From Halovibrio variabilis (GTDB lineage: Bacteria; Pseudomonadota; Gammaproteobacteria; Pseudomonadales; Halomonadaceae): a DNA stretch of 51,075 nucleotides. The notes below the pieces were generated by a model, which saw only the letters and a program-made list of their open reading frames with translations, was not told where the DNA came from and made no database searches. Position numbers and translations under genes: made by a program. Every line of letters starts with the position of its first letter. Position 1 is the stretch's first letter. The stretch covers positions 1 through 51,075 of the forward strand of contig NZ_BJXV01000022.1 in NCBI RefSeq assembly GCF_007991175.1, in the 5' to 3' direction. Shown in pieces: positions 15,554 through 24,824 of the stretch.

Positions 15554-16720
15554 ATGGCGCACCCCTCCTCTAGAGGCCTAGCCCCTATCGCCGAGCTGGT
15601 GGACGATATCCGCCAAGGCAAAATGGTGATTCTCATGGACGACGAGGATCGCGAAAACGAAGGTGATATCATCATGGCCGCCGAAATGGTGCAGGCCGAG
15701 CATATCAACTTCATGGCCCGTTTTGCCCGCGGCTTGATTTGTATGCCGATGACCCGCGCCCGCTGTGAGCAGCTTAATCTGCCGCTGATGGTGCGCGATA
15801 ACGGTTCCGGCTTTGGCACCAAATTCACCCTCTCGATTGAGGCCACCGAAGGCGTTACCACGGGCATTTCTGCTGCGGATCGGGCCAGAACCGTCCAAGC
15901 GGCGGCCGCGCCCCATGCCAAGCCGACCGACATTGTTCAGCCAGGGCATATTTTCCCGCTGATGGCTGAACCGGGTGGCGTGCTGCGTCGTGCCGGGCAT
16001 ACCGAAGCCGCCTGCGATTTGGCGTCTTTGGCGGGCTGTGATCCCAGCGGCGTGATCTGCGAGATCATGAACGATGACGGCAGCATGGCGCGTCGCCCAG
16101 AGCTTGAAGCCTTTGCTCATGAGCACGGGATTAAAATCGGTACCATCGCGGATTTGATTCACTACCGTATCGTTAACGAGCAGACCATCGATCATGTGGA
16201 AGCGTCAACGGTGATGACCTCCCAGGGTGAGTTAGCCTTGCACGTGTTTCGCGACCGTATCCAGGGCGCTCACCATTTGGCCCTGGTCAATGGTCAGCCA
16301 ACGCCTGAGCAATCCACCACGGTACGCGTGCATCTTAGCGATACACTGCGCGATGTGATGGGGTTGATGAAAGGCGAGCAGTGCCGCTGGGACGCCCACC
16401 GGGCGCTCGAAGAGATCGCCGGTTCAGCGCCGGGTGTGTTTGTGCTAATCGATGATGCCCGCCCGCATCAGGATTTAAAAGACCAGCTCGATATCTTTTT
16501 GGAACGCGTGCGTCAGCCGCGCACTAGCGACTCTGACGGCGCCGGTAACTACTTGACCATCGGCACCGGTTCGCAGATTCTGCGCTATTTGGGCGTGGGT
16601 AAAATGCGCTTACTTAGTTCACCGTGGAAGTTCTCGGCGCTGTCCGGCTTTGATCTCGAAGTCGTTGAGCTCCTGGGCCCTAATGACACGGCGTATGAGC
16701 CAGCTAATCATCAGGACTAA
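15554..16720 (+). CDS. ribB: 3,4-dihydroxy-2-butanone-4-phosphate synthase with degenerate GTP cyclohydrolase II domain
   Basis: Of 388 residues, the first 200 form a complete DHBP synthase: MDDEDRENEGDIIMAAEM, GTKFTLSIEATEGVTTGISA, RAGHTEAACDLASLAG. The second half aligns to GTP cyclohydrolase II but lacks the zinc cysteines and the RCDCG signature (at that place it reads VRVHLSDTLRDVMGLMKGEQ). It therefore resembles the RibBX variant described for proteobacteria, in which the C-terminal domain has lost GTP cyclohydrolase activity. A separate ribA is then needed elsewhere. Start ATG 15554 follows GGAG by 5 bases. Product name ribBA would be misleading. Confidence 0.9.
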   Translation: MAHPSSRGLAPIAELVDDIRQGKMVILMDDEDRENEGDIIMAAEMVQAEHINFMARFARGLICMPMTRARCEQLNLPLMVRDNGSGFGTKFTLSIEATEGVTTGISAADRARTVQAAAAPHAKPTDIVQPGHIFPLMAEPGGVLRRAGHTEAACDLASLAGCDPSGVICEIMNDDGSMARRPELEAFAHEHGIKIGTIADLIHYRIVNEQTIDHVEASTVMTSQGELALHVFRDRIQGAHHLALVNGQPTPEQSTTVRVHLSDTLRDVMGLMKGEQCRWDAHRALEEIAGSAPGVFVLIDDARPHQDLKDQLDIFLERVRQPRTSDSDGAGNYLTIGTGSQILRYLGVGKMRLLSSPWKFSALSGFDLEVVELLGPNDTAYEPANHQD

Positions 16721-16776
16721 CTGAGCAGAGCTAACTCAACAGAACTAACTTCGCAGAACTAACTCAGCAGGACTAA
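16717..16776. repeat. 14-bp tandem repeat, four and a half copies, between ribB and ribH
   Basis: CTAACTGAGCAGAG, CTAACTCAACAGAA, CTAACTTCGCAGAA, CTAACTCAGCAGGA and CTAA. The first unit includes the ribB stop codon. The array fills nearly the whole gap. Confidence 0.9.
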
Positions 16777-16781
16777 ATTTA

Positions 16782-17264
16782 ATGCAATCCCTTTCTCAAG
16801 TTGAAGGTACGTTTGTTGATGTCGATGGCCGCTATGTCATCGTGGTGGGGCGGTTTAACCATCACGTGGTAGATAGCCTGGTGGAAGGCGCCGTCGACAG
16901 CCTGACCCGCCACGGCGTGGATGTAGAGCATATCCATATTGTTCACGTGCCGGGTGCCTGGGAGCTGCCGCTGGCGGTTAAACGCGTGCTAAAGGTGATG
17001 AAACCCGACGCGGTGATTGCCTTGGGCGCGGTGATTCGCGGTGGCACGCCCCACTTTGAGTACGTGGCAGGTGGCTGCAATACGGCGATTAATCACTTGC
17101 AGCTTGAGTTTGATACGCCCATCGCCAACGGCGTATTGACCGTTGAAAGCATTGAGCAAGCGATTGAGCGTGCGGGGACCAAAGCCGGCAATAAAGGTAC
17201 CGACGCCGCCATGGCTGCGATGGAAATGGTCTCTCTGCTGCGCGCTCTGGGAGACACCCAATGA
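16782..17264 (+). CDS. ribH: 6,7-dimethyl-8-ribityllumazine synthase
   Basis: The 160-residue enzyme shows [53 protein letters not shown] (with the catalytic His) and the C-terminal [20 protein letters not shown]. It condenses the RibB product with the ribityl-pyrimidine to lumazine. Start ATG 16782 has no clear ribosome binding site; the tandem repeat lies directly before it. Its stop overlaps nusB by four bases. Confidence 0.96.
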   Translation: MQSLSQVEGTFVDVDGRYVIVVGRFNHHVVDSLVEGAVDSLTRHGVDVEHIHIVHVPGAWELPLAVKRVLKVMKPDAVIALGAVIRGGTPHFEYVAGGCNTAINHLQLEFDTPIANGVLTVESIEQAIERAGTKAGNKGTDAAMAAMEMVSLLRALGDTQ

Positions 17265-17755
17265 GCGAGCGCAAAGCCTCTGCCGCTCAGCAGAGCCGCC
17301 ATGCCGCGCGTGAGTTAACCGTGCAGGGGCTCTATCAGTGGCAGATGACCGGTAAGTCTATTACCACGATTGAAGCCGAGTTTCGTAGCCAAGTCGCCGA
17401 TGACGATCTGGAAGATCATGAAAACTGGGTAAAAGTGATGGAAATCGCCGATAAGGCGCTGTTCCATGAGCTGCTCCATAACACGGTGCGCTTCAAAGCG
17501 GAGCTGGATCGTGATATTTCGCCGCTGTTAGATCGCCGCCTGGAAGACCTTGATGCGGTAGAGCTGGCGATCTTACGGCTTGGCGCCTATGAGCTTTCCC
17601 GCCGTATGGAAGTACCCTATCGTGTGGTCATTAACGAAGGCGTTGAGTTGGCGAAGTCATTTGGTGCCACCGACGGCCATAAATACGTGAACGGCATTCT
17701 CGATAAGCTGGCGATTCGCCTGCGCAGTGCCGAGGTCAGCGCTCGTCGTCTTTGA
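17261..17755 (+). CDS. nusB: Transcription antitermination factor NusB
   Basis: The 164-residue all-helical protein has [20 protein letters not shown], the central [20 protein letters not shown] and the C-terminal [31 protein letters not shown]. NusB binds boxA RNA with NusE in ribosomal RNA antitermination. ATG overlaps the ribH stop (ATGA), the usual operon arrangement. Confidence 0.96.
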   Translation: MSERKASAAQQSRHAARELTVQGLYQWQMTGKSITTIEAEFRSQVADDDLEDHENWVKVMEIADKALFHELLHNTVRFKAELDRDISPLLDRRLEDLDAVELAILRLGAYELSRRMEVPYRVVINEGVELAKSFGATDGHKYVNGILDKLAIRLRSAEVSARRL

Positions 17756-17791
17756 ACGCGCGCGTCATGACAATGCGTTTAAGGGGCCTTT

Positions 17792-18781
17792 GTGCTTGCC
17801 GAATTTGATTTGATTCGACGCTACTTTATGTCGTCGCAGGAGGCGGCGACCGCGTCAAACGGCGTCACACTAGGATGTGGAGACGATGCCACGCTATTGT
17901 TACCGCCCGCTGGCCAACAGCTGGCGGTGAGCGTTGATACCTCGGTGGTCAATGTGCACTTTCCTCACGATGCCCCGGCGTTCGCGGTGGGTCACCGTGC
18001 CTTGGCCGTCGCGCTGAGCGATTTAGCCGCCATGGGGGCGACGTCGCGCTGGTGTTGGATGGCGTTAACCCTTGATCAGCGTGAGTTCGCCGACGACGAA
18101 GCGACCCACGCTTGGCTGACTGACTATGCGCGTGGTTTTCATGCGCTCAACCAGCAGCACGCCACTGGCTTAGTGGGCGGCGACGTTACCTCCGGCGCGC
18201 TTTCCATCGGCGTGACCGTCATGGGCGAAGTCCCGGTGGGCGAAGCGCTGACCCGCAGCGGTGCTCAGGCAGGTGATGTTATTGCCGTCACCGGTGCGCT
18301 TGGCGGCGGGGCAGGCGGCCTTGCCCTCTGGCAACGCGGTGAACGCGATCTATCCCATCCACTGCTAAGCCGTTATTTGCTGCCTCAACCGCGTTTGGCG
18401 GCTGGCGTGGCATTGCGCGGCCTGGCCACCGCCGCGCTGGATATTTCCGATGGGCTCCTGGCCGACTTGGGGCATCTTCGCGAGGCGTCCCAGGTAGGCG
18501 CGGTGCTGGATCTGGACGCCTTGCCGTTGGCCGATGGCTTGGAGGACGCCTTAGGTCGCAACGCGGCCCTGCAGGCCGCGCTGTGCGGTGGCGATGATTA
18601 TGAGCTGCTGGTGACGCTAAGCGCGGATAATGTATCCGAAGCGCAGCAGCGTTTAGCGGCATTAGGCCTGTCGCTTACGGTCATCGGTCGTTGTCGTCGC
18701 ACGTTGGGGGTTAGCGCCACCGATAAAACCGATATAAGCGGCTACGTTGGCTGGCAGCATTTTAGTGGGGAAGCGCCATGA
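17792..18781 (+). CDS. thiL: Thiamine-monophosphate kinase
   Basis: The 329-residue kinase of the PurM-like fold starts MLAEFDLIRRYF and has LGCGDDATLLLPP, SVDTSVVNVHFP, LAVALSDLAAMGA, GLVGGDVTSG, ALDISDGLLADLGHL and CGGDDYELLVT. It phosphorylates thiamine monophosphate to thiamine pyrophosphate. The start is GTG 17792, preceded by AAGGGG. It overlaps pgpA by four bases. Confidence 0.95.
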   Translation: MLAEFDLIRRYFMSSQEAATASNGVTLGCGDDATLLLPPAGQQLAVSVDTSVVNVHFPHDAPAFAVGHRALAVALSDLAAMGATSRWCWMALTLDQREFADDEATHAWLTDYARGFHALNQQHATGLVGGDVTSGALSIGVTVMGEVPVGEALTRSGAQAGDVIAVTGALGGGAGGLALWQRGERDLSHPLLSRYLLPQPRLAAGVALRGLATAALDISDGLLADLGHLREASQVGAVLDLDALPLADGLEDALGRNAALQAALCGGDDYELLVTLSADNVSEAQQRLAALGLSLTVIGRCRRTLGVSATDKTDISGYVGWQHFSGEAP

Positions 18782-19251
18782 ATCGTGCACCGAAAAGTGT
18801 CTGGCACCGCCCAACGCATTTTTTTGCCTTTGGCTTAGGTAGCGGTACCGTCCCTTGGGCGCCCGGCACCTTTGGTACCCTAGCGGCGATTCCTTTCTAC
18901 TGGATCATGGCGGATTTACCGCTAGGGTGGTTTTTAGGTATCTGCTTCGTGGCCTTTGTTGTCGGGGTGTGGCTATGCGACAAAACCTCCCACGACTTAG
19001 GGGTACACGATCACTCGGGCATCGTGTGGGATGAGTTTGTCGGCTACTGGCTGACGATGGCCGCCGTGCCCTTCTCATGGGAAGCCGCACTATGGGGGTT
19101 TGTGGTATTTCGCATCTTCGATGTGTTTAAACCCTGGCCGATACGTTGGGCAGACCGCCGCGTGGCGGGTGGTTTTGGCATTATGATCGATGATGTGATG
19201 GCAGGGGCCTATGCCTGGAGTACTATGCACCTGTGGTTCTGGTTGCATTAA
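18778..19251 (+). CDS. pgpA: Phosphatidylglycerophosphatase A
   Basis: The 157-residue membrane protein has FGLGSGTVPWAPGTFGTLAA, HDHSGIVWDEFVGYWLTM, FRIFDVFKPWPI and GIMIDDVMAGAYA, the acidic motifs of PgpA, with three or four hydrophobic segments. It dephosphorylates phosphatidylglycerol phosphate at the inner membrane. Last gene of the nrdR-ribD-ribB-ribH-nusB-thiL-pgpA run. Confidence 0.95.
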   Translation: MNRAPKSVWHRPTHFFAFGLGSGTVPWAPGTFGTLAAIPFYWIMADLPLGWFLGICFVAFVVGVWLCDKTSHDLGVHDHSGIVWDEFVGYWLTMAAVPFSWEAALWGFVVFRIFDVFKPWPIRWADRRVAGGFGIMIDDVMAGAYAWSTMHLWFWLH

Positions 19252-19329
19252 GCGTAGATTCTGGCTGCCTTAAGGCGGTTCTCGATAGTATGGATACCAA
19301 GCTCTACCGATTGATGGCGCCCTTCGGGT

Positions 19330-19357
19330 GCGTTGGCTTTAAGGCGTTGGCAAGGAG
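19330..19357. repeat. 14-bp tandem duplication over the DUF945 gene's ribosome binding site
   Basis: GCGTTGGCTTTAAG followed by GCGTTGGCAAGGAG; the second copy carries the AAGGAG used by the next gene. Confidence 0.6.
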
Positions 19358-19362
19358 GTAGC

Positions 19363-20616
19363 ATGCGCAAGGAACGTCTAATTGTCCCCATACTGGCGTT
19401 TCTCGCCATTGTCTGGATGGCTGCGCAGCTCCTCTCAAGCGTGCTTTTTGAGCGCGGCCTGCGCCAGGCGCTAGAGGATTTAGAAGCGCGTGGCGAATGG
19501 CGCGTCACCCGCACGGAAAGCCAACAGGGCTGGTTAACGTCCCGGGGCCGATTGATTCTATCGCCGCTTTTGGGGCGCCCGTGGCGCCTTGAACTTACCT
19601 ACAACGCGCGGCACGGTATTTTAAGTACCGATGTTGAAGGCTCGTTATTACCCCGCCTGGATACCGTATTACAGCAAGCCGTTGGTGAAGTGACGGCGCC
19701 CTCCGTGCCACGCTGGAAAGGTCGCTACAACACGCTTAGCGGCCACACTGAGCTGCGCCTTTCCCTGGCGCCCTTTGTGATTCAACAAAATGGCCGTGAA
19801 TTAGCCGTTCGCGGTGGCAGGCTGCGCGTAGAAGGCGTATTTGGTGACTGGCATCTGCGTATGTTGTTAGATCAGCTCACGCTGACCGATGGCATGGCCC
19901 AGCTCACGCTGGGGCCAACAGAGCTTGCAAGCCGCTACACTTATATTGATGACGCCTACCACTTTACTCAGCGCGATCATCTGCATATCGAAACGCTGCA
20001 GCTGCATTACCCCGCTTATGATTTGCAACTTTCGCCGTTAGATTTGCACAGCCATATGGAACTCGACGAGAGCGAGCTGCGTATAAATGGTGAGTTAGTG
20101 GTAGGCGATGTGATGATTCCTTCGGAGGCGCCGGAAACGCCCTTGCTCAACGGCCGAATAGCGATGGAATTGTCACGCTTGAACGCCGATGCGGTGCGCC
20201 AGGTGTTTCGGCGCTTGCGCCAGGAAGCCTCATGGGGCGATGCCAGCCTGCCGATGGCGGAAGGGTTGCTAGCCCGCCTTGAGCCAGATTTGCGCCAAAT
20301 GCTCACCGACTCGCCGCGTTTAGACGTGACCACCATCGCGATAAATAGCCCGCTATTAGGCCTTCGAGTGGATGCCGATGGCGCGCTATTTTTCGATGCC
20401 CGCGATTTGGATGAGTTGAGCGTTACCGACTTGGGTGAAGAAAAAGAACAGGCGAAATGGCTTGAGCGAATTGACGGCGACTTCACCTGGCACGACGCGC
20501 CCGCCGTCGCAGCGCTCTGGTTAGGACTACCGCTGGGCACCCGCGAATTAGAGTTTGATGTAGTGCGCGGAGTATGGCGAATTAATGGCAGACCCATGCC
20601 CGAGCTGTGGCCTTAA
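19363..20616 (+). CDS. DUF945 (YdgA-like) family protein
   Basis: The 417-residue protein starts MRKERLIVPILAFLAIVWMA, a single N-terminal membrane segment, and continues with mostly beta-strand periplasmic sequence (FERGLRQALEDLEARGEWRV, TLGPTELASRYTYIDDAYHF, TTIAINSPLLGLRVDADGAL). This matches the DUF945/YdgA family of envelope proteins, whose function is not known. AAGGAGG lies 6 bases before ATG 19363. No operon partner follows; a REP array begins within a few bases of its stop. Confidence 0.75.
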   Translation: MRKERLIVPILAFLAIVWMAAQLLSSVLFERGLRQALEDLEARGEWRVTRTESQQGWLTSRGRLILSPLLGRPWRLELTYNARHGILSTDVEGSLLPRLDTVLQQAVGEVTAPSVPRWKGRYNTLSGHTELRLSLAPFVIQQNGRELAVRGGRLRVEGVFGDWHLRMLLDQLTLTDGMAQLTLGPTELASRYTYIDDAYHFTQRDHLHIETLQLHYPAYDLQLSPLDLHSHMELDESELRINGELVVGDVMIPSEAPETPLLNGRIAMELSRLNADAVRQVFRRLRQEASWGDASLPMAEGLLARLEPDLRQMLTDSPRLDVTTIAINSPLLGLRVDADGALFFDARDLDELSVTDLGEEKEQAKWLERIDGDFTWHDAPAVAALWLGLPLGTRELEFDVVRGVWRINGRPMPELWP

Positions 20617-20620
20617 ATCC

Positions 20621-21033
20621 ATTGATCGCGAGCTGAAGCTCCCTCCCACAAGGACTATCAGCACCCCTGCAGGTTATCAGGTTATCAGGCTAGCAGCCCA
20701 ACAATTCGCGAGCTAAAGCTCCCTCCCACAAGGGCTGCAACCAAGCAGATGACCATTGTAGGAGGGTGCTTCAGCGGTGGTCCGACATTTCGGCGAAGGG
20801 TGCCGAAGGCACCCCTTAGTTTCATCAGGCTAACAGCCCCAACCATTCGCGAGCTAAAGCTCCCTCCCACAAAGGGCTATCAGCACCCCTGCAGATTATC
20901 AGGCTAAGAGCCCAAGCATTCGCGAGCTGAAGCTCCCTCCCACAAGGGCTATCAGAACCCCTGCAGGTTATCAGGCTAAGAGCCCAACCATTCGCGAGCT
21001 AAAGCTCCCTCCCACAAGGGCTATCAGCACCCT
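20621..21033. repeat. REP array left of the RAYT gene
   Basis: Five forward elements with core GCGAGCTRAAGCTCCCTCCC start near 20628, 20708, 20849, 20922 and 20995, joined by a conserved linker (CTATCAGCACCCCTGCAGG, TTATCAGGCTAAGAGCCC) and spaced 73 bases where uninterrupted. One reverse-type element (GCTTCAGCGGTGGTCCGACA ... CGAAGGGTGCC) lies at about 20755-20817. The core itself is a small palindrome, GAGCT-RA-AGCTC. From 21034 to 21128 is the RAYT leader. Confidence 0.9.
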
Positions 21034-21128
21034 TGCAGGTTATCAGGCTGGAAATCCGAATTTATTCTAGTTAAATTAGAATTTAAAGATGTTGCCAAGT
21101 GTGTTTGGCGTTTGGGGGATATAAAAAT

Positions 21129-21557
21129 ATGCATAAAAGCCATGCACTGCGTAAAGGAAGGAACTCCATGGCTGGCGGCTATTACTTGGTCACCGTTGCT
21201 ACGCAAAAACGCTGCCCCCACTTTCTCACTTTTGAGGATGCCTGCTGTGCTTCCAGAAGCTTCTATCATCCCCGTGTTGCTGACTCAGCCACCACGCTTT
21301 CATTTGTGGTAATGCCGGATCATATACATTGGCTTCTGCTTCTTAACGGCAAGCTTTCAGAGGCCGTACGATGTTATAAAAGCTATGTCTCTTTAGGAGT
21401 GGGTGAGCGTATTTGGCAGGATGGATTTCATGACCGTATGATTCGCCAAGAGGAGGATCTGAAAGCTGTTGCCCGGTACATTGTAGGTAATCCACTAAGA
21501 GCAGGACTCGTCTCTAATATTAACCACTACAGTTTTTGGGATGCAGCTTGGCTTTAA
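21129..21557 (+). CDS. REP-associated tyrosine transposase (RAYT)
   Basis: The 142-residue protein is a Y1/HUH transposase of the IS200-like RAYT class: a short RKGRNSMAGGYYLVTVATQK strand, the metal motif VVMPDHIHWLLLL near residue 70, and the catalytic-tyrosine helix EEDLKAVARYIVGNPLRAGL. RAYTs are thought to mobilise REP palindromes in trans and are usually single copy and domesticated. It is intact and lies at the centre of about ten REP copies. ATG 21129 is preferred to the upstream GTG frame; GGGGGA lies 11-12 bases upstream. Confidence 0.9.
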   Translation: MHKSHALRKGRNSMAGGYYLVTVATQKRCPHFLTFEDACCASRSFYHPRVADSATTLSFVVMPDHIHWLLLLNGKLSEAVRCYKSYVSLGVGERIWQDGFHDRMIRQEEDLKAVARYIVGNPLRAGLVSNINHYSFWDAAWL

Positions 21558-21580
21558 AATCTAGTTGGGCTAGAAGCATG

Positions 21581-22035
21581 AACGGTCGCGAGCTAAAGCT
21601 GCCTCTACACAAATGAATATCAGCACCCTTGCAGTGATCAGGCTAACAGCCCAACCATTCGCGAGCTAAAGCTCCCTCCCACAAGGGCTACCAGCACCCC
21701 AGTGATCAGGGGCTCAGGACTATTGTGGGAGGCCGCTTCAGCGGGCGAAGGGTGCCGAAGGCACCCCTTAGTTTCATCAGGCTAACAGACCCAACCATTC
21801 GCGAGCTGAAACTCCCTCCCACAAGGACTATCAGCACCAATGCTGGTATCAGGCTAACAGCCCAACCATTCGCGAGCTAAAGCTCCCTCCCACAAGGGCT
21901 ATCAGCACCCGGGCAGGTATCAGGCTAGCAGCCCAAGCATTCGCGAGCTGAAGCTCCCTCCCACAAGGACGATCAGCACCCTTGCAGGTATAAGGCTAAG
22001 AGAAATAATCGGAGAGCTGAGTCTCCCACCCACAA
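21581..22035. repeat. REP array right of the RAYT gene
   Basis: Forward cores start near 21588, 21661, 21801, 21872 and 21943, with a degenerate sixth near 22012 (GGAGAGCTGAGTCTCCCACC). A reverse-type element lies at about 21722-21772. Spacing is 71-73 bases where uninterrupted, as on the left side. Between 22036 and the lon start lie only the lon leader elements. Confidence 0.9.
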
Positions 22036-22083
22036 AACAGGCCTCAAGGAGCGGTTTAAACCGACTGTTCTATTCGGGTAGGG

Positions 22084-22110
22084 TTGAAGTTTCAGCGCAG
22101 TGCCCGCATT
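22084..22110 (+). promoter_or_regulatory. Possible heat-shock (sigma-32) promoter of lon
   Basis: TTGAAG, 13 bases, CCCGCATT resembles CTTGAA-N13-15-CCCCATNT. It lies about 55 bases before the start codon. A hairpin GGCGGT-TACT-ACCGCC (22126-22141) would sit in the leader. Confidence 0.45.
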
Positions 22111-22164
22111 CCATGGACATCAGTTGGCGGTTACTACCGCCGGTATCGGTTCATTGGAGGATGC

Positions 22165-24657
22165 ATGAGCGACCAGGATTACGACCACGATGGTGAACAC
22201 CTTGACTGGCAAAGTGACGAGGAAGTGTCATCCACAGCGGATGACACTCACGACACCGATGAGAACGGCGCTGATCAGGGCAACGGTGAAGATTTCCGCT
22301 CAGATGGTGAACGGGTAAATTCGCTAGTGCCTGCCAGCGAAATGCTCCCCGAGCGCATCTATTTACTGCCTATTCATAACCGCCCGTTTTTCCCTGCCCA
22401 GGTACAGCCCTTGGTGGTTAACCGTGAGCGCTGGGAAGAAACCATGCGCCGTGTGGGCAACACGCCTCACCATACCTTGGGCGTCGCCTTTGTGGGTGAA
22501 CAGGGCGTTACCTCGCTGGACCACGAAGGCTTTCCTGAGATTGGCACCGCCGTTAAAGTGCATAAGTTAAAGGGCGAAGACGAGGAGATCCAGTTTATTG
22601 CCCAGGGCATCCAGCGCTTTAAAATTACCCGCTGGCTGTCTAAAGAGCCACCCTATTTAGTCGAAGTGACCTACCCTAAAGAGCCGGTTGACGCGGAGAA
22701 TGAAGAAACCCGCGCCTATGCCATGGCGATTATCAACGGCATTAAAGAGCTGCTACCGATCAATCCGCTGTACGGCGAAGAGCTCAAGCACTATCTCAAC
22801 CGCTTTAGTCCACATCAGCCGGGACCCTTGACCGACTTTGCCGCGGCGATTACCTCTGCCAAAGGCCCCGAACTGCAGGACGTGCTGGACACGCTGTCGG
22901 TAGAAGAGCGGATGCAAAAAGTGCTGCCGCTGCTGCGTAAAGAGATCGACGTGGCGCTGCTGCAAGGCGAGATCAGCGAGCAGGTCAATGCTCAGATGCA
23001 GGATCGCCAGCGAGAGTTCTTCCTGCGCGAGCAGCTCAAGGTCATTCAGCGTGAGCTGGGCATCTCAAAAGACGATCGCGAGAACGATGTTGACACCTTT
23101 AAAGCGCGCCTGGAGTCGCTGGTGGTGCCGGAGCGTGTTCAGTCACGTATCGATGATGAGCTGAATAAGCTCAGCGTGCTGGAGACCGGCTCGCCTGAGT
23201 ATGGCACCACGCGTAATTACCTCGACTGGCTAACCTCGCTGCCATGGGGGGTCACCAGCCAGGACCAGCTGGATCTACCCCATGCCCGCCAGGTGCTCGA
23301 CCGTGATCACGACGGCCTGACCGACGTCAAAGAACGCATTATCGAGTTTCTTGCCGAGGGCACCTTTAAGGGCGATGTGGGCGGTTCCATTGTGTTGCTC
23401 GTGGGCCCGCCTGGGGTGGGTAAAACCTCGATTGGGCGCTCTATTGCCGAGGCGCTGGGGCGCCAGTTTTACCGCTTCTCAGTCGGCGGTATGCGCGATG
23501 AGGCGGAAATCAAAGGCCATCGGCGTACCTATGTGGGCGCTATGCCCGGTAAGTTGGTGCAAGCCTTTAAAGAGGTCGAGGTCGAGAACCCGGTTATCAT
23601 GCTGGATGAGATCGACAAACTGGGACAATCTTTCCAGGGCGACCCCGCGTCGGCGCTGCTGGAAGTGCTCGACCCCGAGCAGAACGTCGACTTCCTGGAT
23701 CACTATCTAGACGTGCGCATGGATCTCTCCAAGGTGTTGTTCTTATGCACCGCCAACACCCTTGATTCGATCCCTGGGGCACTGCTTGACCGCATGGAGC
23801 AGATTCGCCTGTCCGGCTATATCGCCGAAGAAAAGTTGGCGATTGCCAAGCACCACCTATGGCCGAAGCTGCTCAAGCGCGACAATCTGCCCAAAAAACG
23901 CATCAACTTAACCGATGCTGCCTTGAAACAGGTGATAGAAGGCTATGCCCGTGAAGCTGGGGTGCGTCAGTTGGAAAAACAGCTGCACCGCATTGTGCGT
24001 AAGTCCGCGGTTAAGCTGCTGGAAGAAGAGCTTGAAACGGTCAAGATTTCGGTCAAAAACCTAGAGGAGTTTTTGGGGGCGCCGATTTTCCGCAAGGAAA
24101 AAGTGCTCACCGGCGAAGGGGTGGTGACCGGCCTGGCGTGGACCTCAATGGGCGGGGCAACGCTGCCTATCGAAGCAGGCAAAGTGCACTCGCTGGACCG
24201 CGGTTTCAAACTCACCGGGAAATTGGGCGAGGTGATGCAGGAGTCGGCCAATATCGCCTACAGCTATACCCTGGGCCACTTGCAAGAGTATGGTGCCGAT
24301 GCGGATTTCTTTGACTCGGCGTTTGTGCACCTGCACGTGCCGGAAGGTGCCACGCCTAAAGATGGCCCGTCGGCGGGCGTCACCATGACCACTGCGCTGC
24401 TGTCATTGGCCAAGCACCATGCCATTGACCGGCCACTGGCGATGACCGGCGAGCTAACCTTGACCGGCCAGGTGTTACCCGTTGGCGGTATTCGCGAGAA
24501 GGTGATTGCGGCGCGGCGCAGCGATATCTTTGAATTAATCCTGCCCGATGCCAATCAGCGTGACTACGAAGAGCTGCCTGATTATCTAAAAGAAGGGGTA
24601 ACGGTACACTTTGCCAAACGCTACCGTGACGTGGCGGATGTCGTGTTTGGGCGCTGA
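22165..24657 (+). CDS. lon: ATP-dependent protease Lon, probably a second Lon
   Basis: The 830-residue protein has a Lon substrate-binding domain from about 62 (LPERIYLLPIHNRPFFPAQV), an AAA+ module with Walker A GPPGVGKTSIG near 410 and Walker B NPVIMLDEIDKLG, and the protease domain with Ser in ATPKDGPSAGVTMTTALL and Lys in VGGIREKVIAARRS. It degrades misfolded and regulatory proteins in the cytoplasm. The first 60 residues form a strongly acidic extension (SDQDYDHDGEHLDWQSDEEV) that standard Lon lacks. It is not beside clpX or hupB, so a second copy, like AsrA of Pseudomonas, is likely. ATG 22165 follows GGAGG. Confidence 0.93.
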   Translation: MSDQDYDHDGEHLDWQSDEEVSSTADDTHDTDENGADQGNGEDFRSDGERVNSLVPASEMLPERIYLLPIHNRPFFPAQVQPLVVNRERWEETMRRVGNTPHHTLGVAFVGEQGVTSLDHEGFPEIGTAVKVHKLKGEDEEIQFIAQGIQRFKITRWLSKEPPYLVEVTYPKEPVDAENEETRAYAMAIINGIKELLPINPLYGEELKHYLNRFSPHQPGPLTDFAAAITSAKGPELQDVLDTLSVEERMQKVLPLLRKEIDVALLQGEISEQVNAQMQDRQREFFLREQLKVIQRELGISKDDRENDVDTFKARLESLVVPERVQSRIDDELNKLSVLETGSPEYGTTRNYLDWLTSLPWGVTSQDQLDLPHARQVLDRDHDGLTDVKERIIEFLAEGTFKGDVGGSIVLLVGPPGVGKTSIGRSIAEALGRQFYRFSVGGMRDEAEIKGHRRTYVGAMPGKLVQAFKEVEVENPVIMLDEIDKLGQSFQGDPASALLEVLDPEQNVDFLDHYLDVRMDLSKVLFLCTANTLDSIPGALLDRMEQIRLSGYIAEEKLAIAKHHLWPKLLKRDNLPKKRINLTDAALKQVIEGYAREAGVRQLEKQLHRIVRKSAVKLLEEELETVKISVKNLEEFLGAPIFRKEKVLTGEGVVTGLAWTSMGGATLPIEAGKVHSLDRGFKLTGKLGEVMQESANIAYSYTLGHLQEYGADADFFDSAFVHLHVPEGATPKDGPSAGVTMTTALLSLAKHHAIDRPLAMTGELTLTGQVLPVGGIREKVIAARRSDIFELILPDANQRDYEELPDYLKEGVTVHFAKRYRDVADVVFGR

Positions 24658-24703
24658 TTGCCCATATAGCCCTTATCTTATATAACCCGTTTATATAGCT
24701 TTT

Positions 24704-24734
24704 AAAGCGCCGTGCGAAAGTACGGCGCTTTTTT
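24704..24734 (+). terminator. Rho-independent terminator of lon
   Basis: Stem AAAGCGCCGT (24704-24713) with ACGGCGCTTT (24722-24731), loop of 8, then T-run. Confidence 0.9.
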
Positions 24735-24764
24735 ACATTTGTTCACTGGTTTGCAAACTGGAAT

Positions 24765-24788
24765 AAAAGAGATAATAGAGTCTCTTTT
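24765..24788. repeat. Perfect inverted repeat before the first PAS chemoreceptor
   Basis: AAAAGAGA, 8 bases, TCTCTTTT. It lies in the presumed promoter region (TTGCAA at 24751 upstream) and may be an operator. Confidence 0.45.
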
Positions 24789-24824
24789 AATAAAAATTAA
24801 GAATATCTAATTTCCGGAGCCCTA

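Noticed and set aside
20621..22035. CRISPR array
   Set aside because: The 71-73 bp period, conserved linkers and palindromic core match REP elements; spacers are not unique and no cas genes are near.
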